The notes below the pieces were generated by a model, which saw nothing but the letters and a program-made list of their open reading frames with translations, did no database searches and was not told where the DNA came from. A stretch of DNA of 64,000 nucleotides from Pseudoalteromonas shioyasakiensis. GTDB taxonomy: Bacteria > Pseudomonadota > Gammaproteobacteria > Enterobacterales > Alteromonadaceae. Location of the stretch: assembly GCF_019134595.1 (NCBI RefSeq), contig NZ_CP077770.1, positions 1,694,001 through 1,758,000 of the forward strand, given 5' to 3'. The translations under genes and the position numbers were made by a program. Positions 55,366 through 64,000 of this stretch are shown one piece after another (positions within the stretch are counted from its first letter, which is position 1; every line of letters starts with the position of its first letter).

Positions 55366-56376
55366 ATGTTTTATGATCTAGCTCGCCGTTTTATGTTTAC
55401 CCGTGATGCGGAGTGGGCTCATGAATTTGCACTTAATAATTTACGCCGATTTGCTCATACGCCATTGAGTGCTACGTGGTCTCAATCTGTCCCTAATAAA
55501 CCCGTCAACTTTTTAGGTTTAGAGTTTAAAAACCCAGTAGGTTTAGCGGCAGGCTTAGATAAAAATGCCGAGTGTATTGATGCATTTTCGCAAATGGGTT
55601 TTGGTTTTGTTGAAGTAGGTACTGTTACGCCACGTCCTCAAGCGGGTAATGACAAGCCGCGTATTTTCCGCTTACCTGAATCAAATGCGATTATTAACCG
55701 TATGGGCTTTAACAATAAGGGCGTTGATAACCTAGTTAACAATGTTAAAGCGGCGAAATATGACGGTATTCTAGGTATTAATATTGGTAAAAATAAAGAT
55801 ACACCAAACGAGCAGGGTAAAGATGATTACATTCACTGTATGCGTAAAGTATTTGAACATGCATCGTATATCACAGTAAATATTTCTTCACCGAATACCC
55901 CTGGTCTTCGTGACTTACAATATGGCGAAGCGCTTGATGACTTATTACAAAGCTTAAAGAATGAACAACTTGATTTAGTTGCTAAACATAACAAACAAGT
56001 GCCTATGTTGGTTAAGATTGCGCCTGATCTTGATGAAGTACAAATCGGCCAAGTTAGTGAGTCATTGATCAACAATAAGATCGATGGTGTTATTGCTACA
56101 AACACGACACTTGAGCGCGCAATGGTACAAGGTCAACAATACGCAAATGAAGCGGGTGGTTTATCTGGCCAGCCTGTGCGTCAGCGTTCAACCCACGTAG
56201 TTAGTGAGCTTAAGCGTTTAACTGATGGTAAGTTACCTATCATTGGTGTGGGTGGTATTGATGATGCTGATTCTGCAAAAGAGAAATTTGCAGCGGGTGC
56301 AGACCTTGTACAAGTTTACACTGGTTTCATTTATAAAGGCCCAGAATTGGTAAAAACGATCCTAAATAGCTTATAA
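55366..56376 (+). CDS. pyrD: dihydroorotate dehydrogenase (quinone), class 2
   Basis: A 336-residue flavoenzyme that oxidises dihydroorotate to orotate in pyrimidine synthesis, passing electrons to the quinone pool at the inner membrane. The N-terminal helix [20 protein letters not shown] is the class 2 membrane-associated extension. FMN-barrel motifs [37 protein letters not shown] (with the catalytic serine) and IGVGGI are present. I chose ATG 55366 with AAGGAA upstream rather than the frame start at 55309, which lies in non-coding leader. zapC follows 120 bases later. Confidence 0.96.
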   Translation: MFYDLARRFMFTRDAEWAHEFALNNLRRFAHTPLSATWSQSVPNKPVNFLGLEFKNPVGLAAGLDKNAECIDAFSQMGFGFVEVGTVTPRPQAGNDKPRIFRLPESNAIINRMGFNNKGVDNLVNNVKAAKYDGILGINIGKNKDTPNEQGKDDYIHCMRKVFEHASYITVNISSPNTPGLRDLQYGEALDDLLQSLKNEQLDLVAKHNKQVPMLVKIAPDLDEVQIGQVSESLINNKIDGVIATNTTLERAMVQGQQYANEAGGLSGQPVRQRSTHVVSELKRLTDGKLPIIGVGGIDDADSAKEKFAAGADLVQVYTGFIYKGPELVKTILNSL

Positions 56377-56496
56377 GGATCAGTTATTTAAGCAATTGAT
56401 CATTAATAAAATGTTCTAAGAAATCATTTTATTAATGGTCTGCTTTAGTTATAATTTATGATTAAGCGCACAGTATTTATTCTTTAGGGAGGAGAC

Positions 56497-57027
56497 ATGT
56501 TACAAGCATCTAAGCAATGGAAATGGCTTGCTTGTGCGAAAAATAATCGTCTTTTGGTTGACCTAGACCAAAATATGCAGCTGTGCACGCCCTACAAACT
56601 TCGCCAACTCACTGATGCTGTTTTACAAGAGCCAAACTTTAGCCTTGAAGACGCTGCATTTTATCAGCAAGTTTATCAATACCTCGAAACTTTCTCATTA
56701 TGGAGCCCTGCAGAGCTTTGCCAAATTGCGCTAAATGCCACTGCGGTCAAATTTCATTTAAAGCCAGTACTTGCAAAAAGTTGGTTCTTTCATGAGTATC
56801 ATGGCAGCCAGCCAAGTGTCGAAGCTGTAGTGAAATTGTGCTCACAGGCACAAGAAGGGGAGTTTTTAATTGTTGACCACTCAAGCGAAGCCTCAGTGTG
56901 TATTAACCTAAGCCAACACTTTCAATTAGACGAAAACCTTTCTCTTGAACAGTTTGAGGCTATTAAGGTTTTAAATAACCGTATCCATCCTGTTTATATT
57001 CAACAAAAACAGTTTAAATCTGCCTAA
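56497..57027 (+). CDS. zapC: cell-division protein ZapC
   Basis: A 176-residue cytoplasmic protein of the ZapC family, which bundles FtsZ filaments at mid-cell. It opens MLQASKQWKWLACAKNNRLLVDL, a close match to the family's start, and carries WFFHEYHGSQPSVE near 113 and IKVLNNRIHPVY near 160. Its position between pyrD and rlmKL is the conserved gammaproteobacterial order (E. coli pyrD-zapC-ycbX-rlmL). GGGAGGAG is the ribosome site. Confidence 0.92.
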   Translation: MLQASKQWKWLACAKNNRLLVDLDQNMQLCTPYKLRQLTDAVLQEPNFSLEDAAFYQQVYQYLETFSLWSPAELCQIALNATAVKFHLKPVLAKSWFFHEYHGSQPSVEAVVKLCSQAQEGEFLIVDHSSEASVCINLSQHFQLDENLSLEQFEAIKVLNNRIHPVYIQQKQFKSA

Positions 57028-57065
57028 TATCCCTGCAAATGTTGGCGTTTTTGTTCGCCAAGCTA

Positions 57066-57074
57066 TGCTATAAT
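57066..57074 (+). promoter_or_regulatory. extended -10 promoter of the rlmKL-uup genes
   Basis: TGCTATAAT is an extended -10 element, 32 bases before the TTG start of rlmKL. A TTGGCG/CGCCAA hairpin just upstream may belong to a zapC terminator. No good -35 hexamer is seen. Confidence 0.5.
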
Positions 57075-57105
57075 CCTGCGCAATTAGCATTTAAGGGTTT
57101 TTACT

Positions 57106-59223
57106 TTGCAATTTATCGCACTTACTTCTATCGGAATAGAAAATTTACTTGTTGATGAGCTTACAGCACTTGGTGCAGAAGTCTCAAAACAAACCGTGGG
57201 CTCTGTACGTTTTGAAGCAGATAGCTTATTAGCACAAAAGATTTGTTTATCGAGCCGTTTTGCGACTCGTATCATGATGCTGATAGAAGAAAAAGAAGGC
57301 GTAAAAGACAAAGACAGCCTTTATCAATTTGCCCGACTTCAACCGTGGCAGGAGTGGTTTGGCCCAAAACAAACCTTTGCTGTTGATTTTAGCGGCACTA
57401 ATAACGATTTAAAAAATACCCAATTTTCTGGTCTAGTTGTAAAAGATGCGATTGTTGATTACTTTGCAGATTTATTCGAGCAACGTCCTGATGTTGATAA
57501 ATACAATGCCAACGTTCGAGTTGTAGCAAGATTGAACCGTCAAGGTGTTGCGCTTTATATCGATTATTCTGGCCCGCGTTTATCTGAGCGTGGTTATCGT
57601 CAAGATCAAGGTAAAGCGCCGATAAAAGAGCATTTAGCTGCAGCCCTTGTAAAGCGAAGTGGTTGGCTTGAAAACGTACAACAACCTTTATTTGATCCAT
57701 GTTGCGGTGCTGGTACCATTTTAATTGAAGCAGCAAGCATGGCTCGTAATGAAGCGCCGGGGTTATTCCGTGAAGGTTTTGCCTTTGAGCGCTTGCCTAG
57801 TTTCCGTATTCAAAAATACAAAGAATTAAAAGCAGAACTAACGGCTCAAATTACAGATCCTAAACTTTGGCTTATTGGCCATGATATTGACGCTGGTGTA
57901 ATTAAAAAAGCTCAAGAAAACGCAGAGCGTGCAGACCTTGGTAATGTGATTAAGTTTAAACAAAGCGATGCGACTAAGTTAACGTCAGTTGCAAAACTAC
58001 CTGGTGTGGTGATTTCAAACTTACCTTATGGTGAACGTTTAGGCTCAATGGCTGAGCTGGTTAACTTACACCGTAGCTTAGGTGTAGGTTTTAAAAAGCA
58101 CTTTAATCATTGGAAACTCGCTCTACTAGGCACCGACGAAAGCTTATTTAAATTATTAAAGTTAGTTAAGTTAAAACGCTATAAGTTTAAAAATGGCCCG
58201 TTAGATGTTGTATTAAATCTTTACCAACTTGACGATAAACAAGTAGAACTTAGTAAAGAAGATAAGCCAGCCCTTAATTTTGAGGGTTCAACAGCCTTTG
58301 CAAACCGTTTAAAGAAAAATAAGCAAAATTTAAAGAACTGGTTAAAACAAAATGAAGTAAGCTGCTACCGTGTTTATGATGCGGATATTCCAGAATATAA
58401 TGTAGCTGTTGACGTGTACGATGATTCAGCAGTCATTTTTGAATATGCTGCACCGAAAGAAATCGACGACAATACAGCTCAAAAACGTTTGCAAGATGTG
58501 ATCAGCCTGACTGCTGAGCAGTTAAAGATTGCACCAGAAAACATTGCGGTTAAAGTGCGTAAAAAGCAAAAAGGTGAAGAGCAATATACCAAGGTAGCAA
58601 AACAAAATCGTACTCAAGTAGTTGAAGAGTTTGGCGCTAAATTCAAAGTTAATCTATTTGATTATCTAGACACTGGCTTATTCTTAGATCACCGTTTAGC
58701 TCGTCGTTATATTCAACAAAACGCACAAGGCAAACGCTTCTTAAACTTGTTCGCTTATACAGGCAGCGCATCTGTGCATGCTGCTGTGGGTGGTGCCAAA
58801 GCCATTACAACGGTTGATATGTCAAAAACCTACTTAAAGTGGGCGCAAGAAAACTTTGCCCTGAATGATATCAGTAATACCCGTTATCGTTTTGAGCAAG
58901 CAGACTGCTTGAAGTGGCTTGAGTATGCACAAGGCCAATATGATTTAATTTTCTTAGATCCACCAACGTTCTCAAACTCAAAACGTATGAAAGATGCGTT
59001 TGATGTACAACGCGACCACATCAAACTACTTACTTGGGTTAAGAAGATTTTAAGCCCGAACGGTACGCTTATATTCTCAAACAATAAGCGTGGCTTTAGC
59101 ATGGATGAAGTAGGGCTAATGGGTCTGGGTTTAAAAGCAGAAAACATTTCTGACATGACTTTATCACCAGACTTTAAACGTAATAAGCAAATTCATAATA
59201 GCTGGCTTATTACCCATGGCTAA
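57106..59223 (+). CDS. rlmL: bifunctional 23S rRNA methyltransferase RlmKL
   Basis: A 705-residue two-part enzyme. The N-terminal half (THUMP domain and Rossmann, with VISNLPYGERLGSM) makes m2G2445; the C-terminal half (NLFAYTGSASVHAAVGGA, VDMSKTYLKWAQENF and LDPPTFSNSK) makes m7G2069 in E. coli 23S rRNA. Fused RlmKL is the normal gammaproteobacterial form. Start is TTG 57106 with TAAGGG eight bases upstream. It overlaps the glutaredoxin-like gene by eight bases. Confidence 0.95.
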   Translation: MQFIALTSIGIENLLVDELTALGAEVSKQTVGSVRFEADSLLAQKICLSSRFATRIMMLIEEKEGVKDKDSLYQFARLQPWQEWFGPKQTFAVDFSGTNNDLKNTQFSGLVVKDAIVDYFADLFEQRPDVDKYNANVRVVARLNRQGVALYIDYSGPRLSERGYRQDQGKAPIKEHLAAALVKRSGWLENVQQPLFDPCCGAGTILIEAASMARNEAPGLFREGFAFERLPSFRIQKYKELKAELTAQITDPKLWLIGHDIDAGVIKKAQENAERADLGNVIKFKQSDATKLTSVAKLPGVVISNLPYGERLGSMAELVNLHRSLGVGFKKHFNHWKLALLGTDESLFKLLKLVKLKRYKFKNGPLDVVLNLYQLDDKQVELSKEDKPALNFEGSTAFANRLKKNKQNLKNWLKQNEVSCYRVYDADIPEYNVAVDVYDDSAVIFEYAAPKEIDDNTAQKRLQDVISLTAEQLKIAPENIAVKVRKKQKGEEQYTKVAKQNRTQVVEEFGAKFKVNLFDYLDTGLFLDHRLARRYIQQNAQGKRFLNLFAYTGSASVHAAVGGAKAITTVDMSKTYLKWAQENFALNDISNTRYRFEQADCLKWLEYAQGQYDLIFLDPPTFSNSKRMKDAFDVQRDHIKLLTWVKKILSPNGTLIFSNNKRGFSMDEVGLMGLGLKAENISDMTLSPDFKRNKQIHNSWLITHG

Positions 59224-59449
59224 TTTTACCCTGTACCACACTGATGGCTGTCATCTGTGTGAAATGGCCGATGAATTATTAATTGCTGCAAACGCTTCGT
59301 TTGTAGCAAAAGACATTATGGACAGTGAACAGCTGATTGAACTTTACCAAACCAGTATTCCGGTTGTGGAGTCTCATCAAGGCGAAAAATTATTTTGGCC
59401 TTTTAATGCTGAGCAATTAGCGCAATTTATTGCTAATAATAAAGAATAA
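59216..59449 (+). CDS. glutaredoxin-like thiol protein (CHLC)
   Basis: A 77-residue thioredoxin-fold protein with the redox motif CHLC (Cys12, Cys15) in TDGCHLCEMA and the cis-proline in TSIPVVES. It belongs to the short glutaredoxin-family proteins (DUF836-like) next to rlmKL and uup in many gammaproteobacteria. Its start overlaps rlmKL by eight bases, and uup begins 14 bases on. Partner unknown. Confidence 0.85.
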   Translation: MANFTLYHTDGCHLCEMADELLIAANASFVAKDIMDSEQLIELYQTSIPVVESHQGEKLFWPFNAEQLAQFIANNKE

Positions 59450-59463
59450 GAGTAGTAATCACG

Positions 59464-61374
59464 ATGGATTTAATCAGAATAGCCAAAGCTCAACTCGCTT
59501 ATGGTACGCATCCGCTACTAGATGATGCCGATGCTGTTATTGAGTCAGGAGAGCGCGTTTGTATCGTTGGTCGAAACGGTGCAGGTAAATCAACACTGCT
59601 AAAAGTGCTTGATGGCCAAGTAACATTGGATGATGGCGAAATCAACCAATTAGGCGGTATTCGCATTTCTCGTTTAGAGCAAGATCCACCAAAAGGGGCT
59701 GCAGGCTCAGTATTTGATTATGTAGCGCAGGGCATGCCTGACATAGCTAACTTACTAATAGAATATCACCAAGTTAGTAATCAAATGCAAACAGACTATA
59801 ACGATAAATTGCTGAATAAATTAGAGCGTTTATCTAATCAATTAGAAACCGTTGATGGCTGGCGTTTTGATACCCGTATTCAGCTCGTTTTATCTCGTTT
59901 AGAACTAGACCCAGAAGCCAAGCTTGAATCATTATCGGGTGGTTGGCTACGTAAAGTTGCTCTTGCACGAGCCTTGGTTAGTGAACCCGATTTACTGCTA
60001 CTTGATGAGCCTACCAACCACTTGGATATGAGCAGTGTTATTTGGCTCGAGCAATTTTTAAAAGAATTTAAAGGCGGTATCGTTTTTATTTCTCACGACC
60101 GTGCATTCATTCGAGCAGTTGCAACCCGTATTCTTGATTTAGACCGTGGTAAGTTGGTTTCTTACCCTGGCGATTATGCGACATACCTTGAACAAAAAGC
60201 GCATGATTTAAAAGTAGAAGAAACGCAAAACGCATTATTTGATAAACGCTTAGCAGAAGAAGAAGCGTGGATCCGCCAAGGTATTAAAGCACGTAGAACG
60301 CGTAACGAAGGCCGAGTACGCGCATTAAAAGACTTGCGTAAAGAGCGTAAGCAGCGTGTTGAACAGGTCGGTAAAACCGATTTCAATATTGAAACTGCTG
60401 ATCGTTCAGGAAAGTTAGTTTTCGAAGCAAAAAACATTAGTCATGCATTTAAAGATAAAGTGATCGCAAAAGATTTCTCGACCCTTGTTATGCGTGGCGA
60501 TCGTGTTGGCCTTGTTGGGCCAAATGGTATTGGTAAAACAACACTGCTTAAAATTTTATTTGGTGACTTAACGCCAGATAGCGGTAGTGTTAAGCAAGGT
60601 GTTAACTTAGAGTTTGCTTATTTTGACCAGTATCGTCAAAAGCTTGATGAAGAAGCCACGGTACAAGATAACGTCGCTGAAGGTAAGCAAGAAGTGATGA
60701 TGGGCGGGCGCTCACGTCATGTACTCGGTTACTTACAAGACTTTTTATTTCCACCGGCAAGGGCACGTACGCCAGTAAAAGCACTTTCTGGTGGGGAAAA
60801 GAACCGCTTATTATTAGCAAAGTTATTTTTAAAGCCATCTAACATTATTGTTCTCGATGAGCCAACCAATGACCTCGATATTGAAACTTTAGAACTCTTA
60901 GAAGAGATCATTAACCAATATCAGGGCACTGTGCTGATTGTTAGCCATGACCGTGAATTTATAGATAATACCTGTAATTCTGTATGGGCATTTGAAGGTG
61001 ACGGCAAGATCACCGACATTGTCGGAGGCTATAGCGACTATGAAGCGTATGCAGCTCATTTAGCTGAGCAAGAAAAACAACAACAGCAACAAATTAAGCA
61101 AGAAAAGCCGGCCGTTGTTAGCCAAGATAAAACACCAAAGAAAAGTAATAAACTCTCTTACAAATTAAAACTTGAATTAGAAGAATTACCCAGTAAAGTG
61201 GAACAACTTGAAAAAGCGTTAGACGCTCAGCAAGTTGTGGTTAATGACCCTGACTTTTTTAAGCAAGATGCTGCAATTACATCAGAAGCATTGAACCATT
61301 TAGCCCAGTTAGAGTCTGAGCTTGAAGCCGCTTTTGAGCGCTGGGAAGAACTCGAAGATTTAAAGAATCAGTAG
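59464..61374 (+). CDS. uup: ABC-F ATPase Uup
   Basis: A 636-residue soluble ABC-F protein with two ATPase cassettes: Walker A VGRNGAGKST (about 36) and VGPNGIGKTT (about 353), signatures LSGGWLRKVALA and LSGGEKNRLLLA, and Walker B LLLLDEPTNHLD and IIVLDEPTNDLD. The linker is Arg/Lys-rich (RRTRNEGRVRAL). The C-terminal 90 residues are a coiled coil that binds DNA in E. coli Uup. Uup acts at ribosomes or on branched DNA and limits precise transposon excision. Twelve bases separate it from the DUF3466 gene. Confidence 0.95.
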   Translation: MDLIRIAKAQLAYGTHPLLDDADAVIESGERVCIVGRNGAGKSTLLKVLDGQVTLDDGEINQLGGIRISRLEQDPPKGAAGSVFDYVAQGMPDIANLLIEYHQVSNQMQTDYNDKLLNKLERLSNQLETVDGWRFDTRIQLVLSRLELDPEAKLESLSGGWLRKVALARALVSEPDLLLLDEPTNHLDMSSVIWLEQFLKEFKGGIVFISHDRAFIRAVATRILDLDRGKLVSYPGDYATYLEQKAHDLKVEETQNALFDKRLAEEEAWIRQGIKARRTRNEGRVRALKDLRKERKQRVEQVGKTDFNIETADRSGKLVFEAKNISHAFKDKVIAKDFSTLVMRGDRVGLVGPNGIGKTTLLKILFGDLTPDSGSVKQGVNLEFAYFDQYRQKLDEEATVQDNVAEGKQEVMMGGRSRHVLGYLQDFLFPPARARTPVKALSGGEKNRLLLAKLFLKPSNIIVLDEPTNDLDIETLELLEEIINQYQGTVLIVSHDREFIDNTCNSVWAFEGDGKITDIVGGYSDYEAYAAHLAEQEKQQQQQIKQEKPAVVSQDKTPKKSNKLSYKLKLELEELPSKVEQLEKALDAQQVVVNDPDFFKQDAAITSEALNHLAQLESELEAAFERWEELEDLKNQ

Positions 61375-61385
61375 TAAGGATTAAA

Positions 61386-63122
61386 ATGAAATATAAATTA
61401 CTCGCTGCCAGTATTTTAGCTACTCTAAGTACCTCAGCGATGAGCGCGACCTATAAATTAGAAGAGTTAGGTGGTCTGGAAGGCTCTAAGCATAATTATA
61501 TAACGGATGTTAGTGAAAACGGTCATATCATTGGTCTTGCAAATGGTATGTACAAATTACCTGTAGACGTTTCTTACATAGATTTTGAAGAAAGCAACAT
61601 TAAAAATGCTTATGACCAAGAAAAAGCGCGCTTAGAATCAATTGATAAAGAAATTACGTTTACGTTAGATGATATACAAAATAACGATGCAGTAAATACC
61701 AACGCTGATGCGCATTCGTTTATGATAAGATTCTTAGCGACAGATAGCCGTTCAAATGATTCAGAATTTCAGAAAATATCGAGCGCAATTGCAACGATAT
61801 ACAATGCCGAAGGCTCGCAGGAGCAGGTGTTATTTGATGAAGCATCGCTTGATTATGATGGCTTGACCCGTTCAACATCAAACCTCCTAACAGCAGTTGC
61901 TGATGATGGTGTAATGGTTGGCTGGGGTAGTGCACCTTACGAGAAAACCGCCTTTACCCAAACAGATGAAGACGAAGAAGAAACTCATTTCTTGCGTGAA
62001 TTTATCAGCCGAGGCATTGTTATTGGTGCTAATGGTGTCGAAGTACCTTTAGTTCCTGAGTTTGATGAGCACGGTGGTATTAGCGCAGCTTACGGTATTA
62101 CCAAAACAAACGCTGGCTACGAAGTGGTAGGTACCGTATCTACTGGTATTCCAATTGATCCTCAAGATGATATCGATGATCGATGTGATAATGAAGACGA
62201 GCCAGTTTCTGATTGTGTTGAAACCTTAAACCGTACTTATAGAAAAGGCATTTTTCATAAACGCGCTGTTAAATGGACACTTGATAGTAATTTAAATATT
62301 ACAAATACCGAAATATTAGGTTTAGGTGTAACTCCAGAGGATGATGAAGACTTTGCTTTTCGTAGCAATGCTATTGCAATAAATGAAAATGGTTTAGTCG
62401 TAGGTTCATCAGACGTTCGTTATAAAAATGGCATTTACTCTATGCCGGTAATTTTCGAAAATGGTGAAGTAAAAGAGTTTATTGATTTTGAAGATGACTG
62501 GAGAACGGGTCAAGCTCTAGCTTTAAATAATAACGATATTGTGGCTGGTTACGCTGCCAAAAGAATAGATGGTACAAATCGTACTAAATTTTTCTATTAC
62601 GACAAGGCTAGCGATAGTGTTGTTTTCCCGACTGATTATTTCTCGAGTTCTAGCTCAATCGCTAATGACATAAATGATAATGGTATCATAGTCGGAGAAG
62701 GTGAAACCGATATCTACAATACGTCTACACGTCGTCGTGAAGGCTTTATGTACACCATCGGCGAAGATAAAGTCGTAAATTTAAACAATCTATTACCTTG
62801 CTATGAAGAAGATGGTGAAACACGATTTAAATACGTTGTTGCTGAAGCCAAGTCGATTAACAACAATAATGAAATCTTCGGTGTTGCTACCAAAACGGTA
62901 GAAAAAACAGATTCATTCGGTAACACGGTAGTCGATCTTAACGGTAATGTTGAATATGAAAGTATTGCAGTACCTGTTAAGTTAACACCAATTAGTGGAT
63001 CAATTGAAGAGTGCCCTGCAGAAGAAGTTGAACAATACGAGCGTCAATCAGCAAGCTTCCCTTGGTATGCATTATTGCTATTACCATTTGCAGCAGCACG
63101 TCGTGTATTTCGTAAGAAGTAA
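61386..63122 (+). CDS. DUF3466/HAF-repeat surface protein with CTERM-like tail
   Basis: A 578-residue secreted protein (signal MKYKLLAASILATLSTSAMSA, cleaved about 21). It contains several HAF-type repeats, short strands with Asn-rich turns: YITDVSENGHIIGLANG, AIAINENGLVVGSSD, ALALNNNDIVAGYA, IANDINDNGIIVGEGE, AKSINNNNEIFGVA. Its C-terminus is a short hydrophobic helix after SASFPWYALLLL and a basic end RRVFRKK, shaped like a GlyGly-CTERM rhombosortase tail but with SFPW in place of the glycine pair. Likely surface anchored or processed at the inner membrane. A terminator follows. Confidence 0.82.
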   Translation: MKYKLLAASILATLSTSAMSATYKLEELGGLEGSKHNYITDVSENGHIIGLANGMYKLPVDVSYIDFEESNIKNAYDQEKARLESIDKEITFTLDDIQNNDAVNTNADAHSFMIRFLATDSRSNDSEFQKISSAIATIYNAEGSQEQVLFDEASLDYDGLTRSTSNLLTAVADDGVMVGWGSAPYEKTAFTQTDEDEEETHFLREFISRGIVIGANGVEVPLVPEFDEHGGISAAYGITKTNAGYEVVGTVSTGIPIDPQDDIDDRCDNEDEPVSDCVETLNRTYRKGIFHKRAVKWTLDSNLNITNTEILGLGVTPEDDEDFAFRSNAIAINENGLVVGSSDVRYKNGIYSMPVIFENGEVKEFIDFEDDWRTGQALALNNNDIVAGYAAKRIDGTNRTKFFYYDKASDSVVFPTDYFSSSSSIANDINDNGIIVGEGETDIYNTSTRRREGFMYTIGEDKVVNLNNLLPCYEEDGETRFKYVVAEAKSINNNNEIFGVATKTVEKTDSFGNTVVDLNGNVEYESIAVPVKLTPISGSIEECPAEEVEQYERQSASFPWYALLLLPFAAARRVFRKK

Positions 63123-63167
63123 TAATTAGAGAGTTGTTTGCAAAGCAAATAGCTTTCTTGCAAGAAA

Positions 63168-63198
63168 TAAAAAACCCAGCTTTAAGCTGGGTTTTTTG
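63168..63198. terminator. bidirectional Rho-independent terminator
   Basis: AAAAAACCCAGCTT and AAGCTGGGTTTTTT form a symmetric stem between the convergent DUF3466 and DUF2062 genes. Confidence 0.92.
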
Positions 63199-63214
63199 TC
63201 TATACTGAAATCAG

Positions 63215-63724
63215 TTATTTTTTATGTCGATGTATCCATGCTTTACGGACTGAGCGTTTCCAAAGCATGTCGGTACCAAAATAACCAATGATTGCCGCAG
63301 CTGTTGCACAAATAAATGAGCCAACTAAAAATGCTGGGCCAATTGTTGTAAGGCTATCTATAAACCATTGCCAGCTTGGTTCAAATTGGAAGTGCTGCCG
63401 TGGCTGAGCAAGGGCAATCGTGCCTACAATATATGAACAATAGAAAATAGGAGGCATGGTTAGTGGGTTAGTGATCCACACTGTTGCAACAGAAATCGGT
63501 AAATTCACTCGAAATGGAATAGCCAGGGCGGCTGCAAGAACCATTTGAAAAGGAACAGGGATGAACGCAAAAAATAAACCAACCGCAAATGCACCGCGTG
63601 CTGAGCGTCTATTTAAGTGCCATAAATTGGCATCATGCAATAAACGACCAAAAATTCTTAAATACTTGTGTTCTTTTACCTTGTTATGATCAGGTAAAAA
63701 GCGTTGGATCGTTTTCTTAGCCAT
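63215..63724 (-). CDS. DUF2062-family membrane protein
   Basis: A 169-residue protein of the DUF2062 family: basic start (KKTIQRFLPDHNKVKEHKYL), then ARGAFAVGLFFAFIPVPFQM, NLPISVATVWITNPLTMPPIFY, and two C-terminal membrane segments. The function is unknown; the pattern PxxFQM and NPLTMPPIF are family marks. It is divergent from comEC, a common gammaproteobacterial arrangement next to msbA and lpxK. A ribosome site is not clear. Confidence 0.88.
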   Translation of the reverse strand: MAKKTIQRFLPDHNKVKEHKYLRIFGRLLHDANLWHLNRRSARGAFAVGLFFAFIPVPFQMVLAAALAIPFRVNLPISVATVWITNPLTMPPIFYCSYIVGTIALAQPRQHFQFEPSWQWFIDSLTTIGPAFLVGSFICATAAAIIGYFGTDMLWKRSVRKAWIHRHKK

Positions 63725-64000
63725 TTAAAGCAACCATTTACATCTATTTGGTTATGCAGCGGCTTTGTCATAGGCTGTTTTTTCACCCTATATACATTTG
63801 GCACTGCGGCGTTTTATATAATGAGTTTTGCTGTATTGCTAGCAGGTGCCTATTTTAAGCCTTTTTTAACTCTATTGTCAGGGTTTATTTGCGCTATTTT
63901 AGTAGTGATTTTTCATTACTTCATCTTTTACTCCATCTCTGACTGTCAAATAGATTATCAACAAAGCCGAATAGTTCGATTTCAGGTAGTTGAAACATAC
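63704..64000 (+). CDS. comEC: ComEC/Rec2 N-terminus (partial, 3' end outside window)
   Basis: The frame is open to the window end from TTG 63704, with AGG nine bases upstream; the first ATG in frame is at 63821. The visible 99 codons encode two or three hydrophobic segments (WLCSGFVIGCFFTLYTFG, AVLLAGAYFKPFLTL, FICAILVVIFHYFIFYS) and then a soluble start SDCQIDYQQSRIVRFQVVE that matches the N-terminal DUF4131 region of ComEC. ComEC is the inner-membrane channel for DNA uptake. Order next to DUF2062 supports it. The start is uncertain and would overlap the DUF2062 gene by 21 bases. Confidence 0.6.
   Translation, partial: MDRFLSHLKQPFTSIWLCSGFVIGCFFTLYTFGTAAFYIMSFAVLLAGAYFKPFLTLLSGFICAILVVIFHYFIFYSISDCQIDYQQSRIVRFQVVETY

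Overview
The window looks like chromosomal core from a marine gammaproteobacterium of the order Alteromonadales, most likely Pseudoalteromonas or a close relative. The evidence is the protein families (ZapC, FabY, NAD-GDH, RlmKL, DUF2835, DUF3466, a second SecDF pair, NhaC), the AT-leaning base composition judged by eye, frequent TTG/GTG starts and an Alteromonadales-like intergenic palindromic element. I see no prophage, IS transposase, CRISPR array, rRNA operon or obvious foreign island. The DNA reads as vertically inherited.

Layout. 1-2.3 kb: end-truncated Atm1-type ABC exporter divergent from a zinc alcohol dehydrogenase. 2.4-5.6 kb: the most interesting locus, a small secreted protein ending in a VemP-like translation-arrest sequence, then an mRNA hairpin that buries the Shine-Dalgarno of secD, then a stand-alone secD-secF pair. 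5.7-9.9 kb: GreA/GreB-like protein, then an ATP-grasp ligase coupled to a GNAT/papain-like fusion, MgtC-like and GNAT genes. 9.9-18.3 kb: GAF histidine kinase, GlxA-type regulator divergent from fabY, a TonB-C periplasmic protein, a second MgtC-like gene, a BCCT transporter and twin lipoproteins. 18.3-21.3 kb: glutathione-dependent formaldehyde detoxification (frmA, fghA) with a divergent LysR gene.

21.4-25.7 kb: lolCDE and two small conserved proteins. 25.7-33.7 kb, all on the minus strand: GNAT and roxA, purB, hflD, mnmA, nudJ, rluE, tusEBCD and a YccA-like gene. This brings together most of the sulfur relay for wobble-uridine thiolation (TusBCD, TusE, MnmA). 34 kb: two identical tRNA-Ser(UGA) genes. 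34.3-38.3 kb: msrC, a small acidic protein, proQ and prc. 38.6-43 kb: nhaC, pepN, DUF2835.

43.3-50.2 kb: a four-gene envelope cluster (DUF1302, DUF1329, Ycf48-like, MMPL/RND) that looks like a trans-envelope transport system for a hydrophobic cargo. 50.4-64 kb: the giant NAD-dependent glutamate dehydrogenase, pyrD, zapC, rlmKL, a glutaredoxin-like gene, uup, a DUF3466 surface protein, DUF2062 and the start of comEC.

Working hypothesis for the prize locus: the VemP-like nascent chain is a sensor of Sec-dependent export. When export is slow, the ribosome stalls at its end, melts the hairpin and exposes the secD start, raising the alternative SecDF. This is known from Vibrio alginolyticus. Here the C-terminus is clearly diverged and lacks the terminal glutamine, so it would be a variant.
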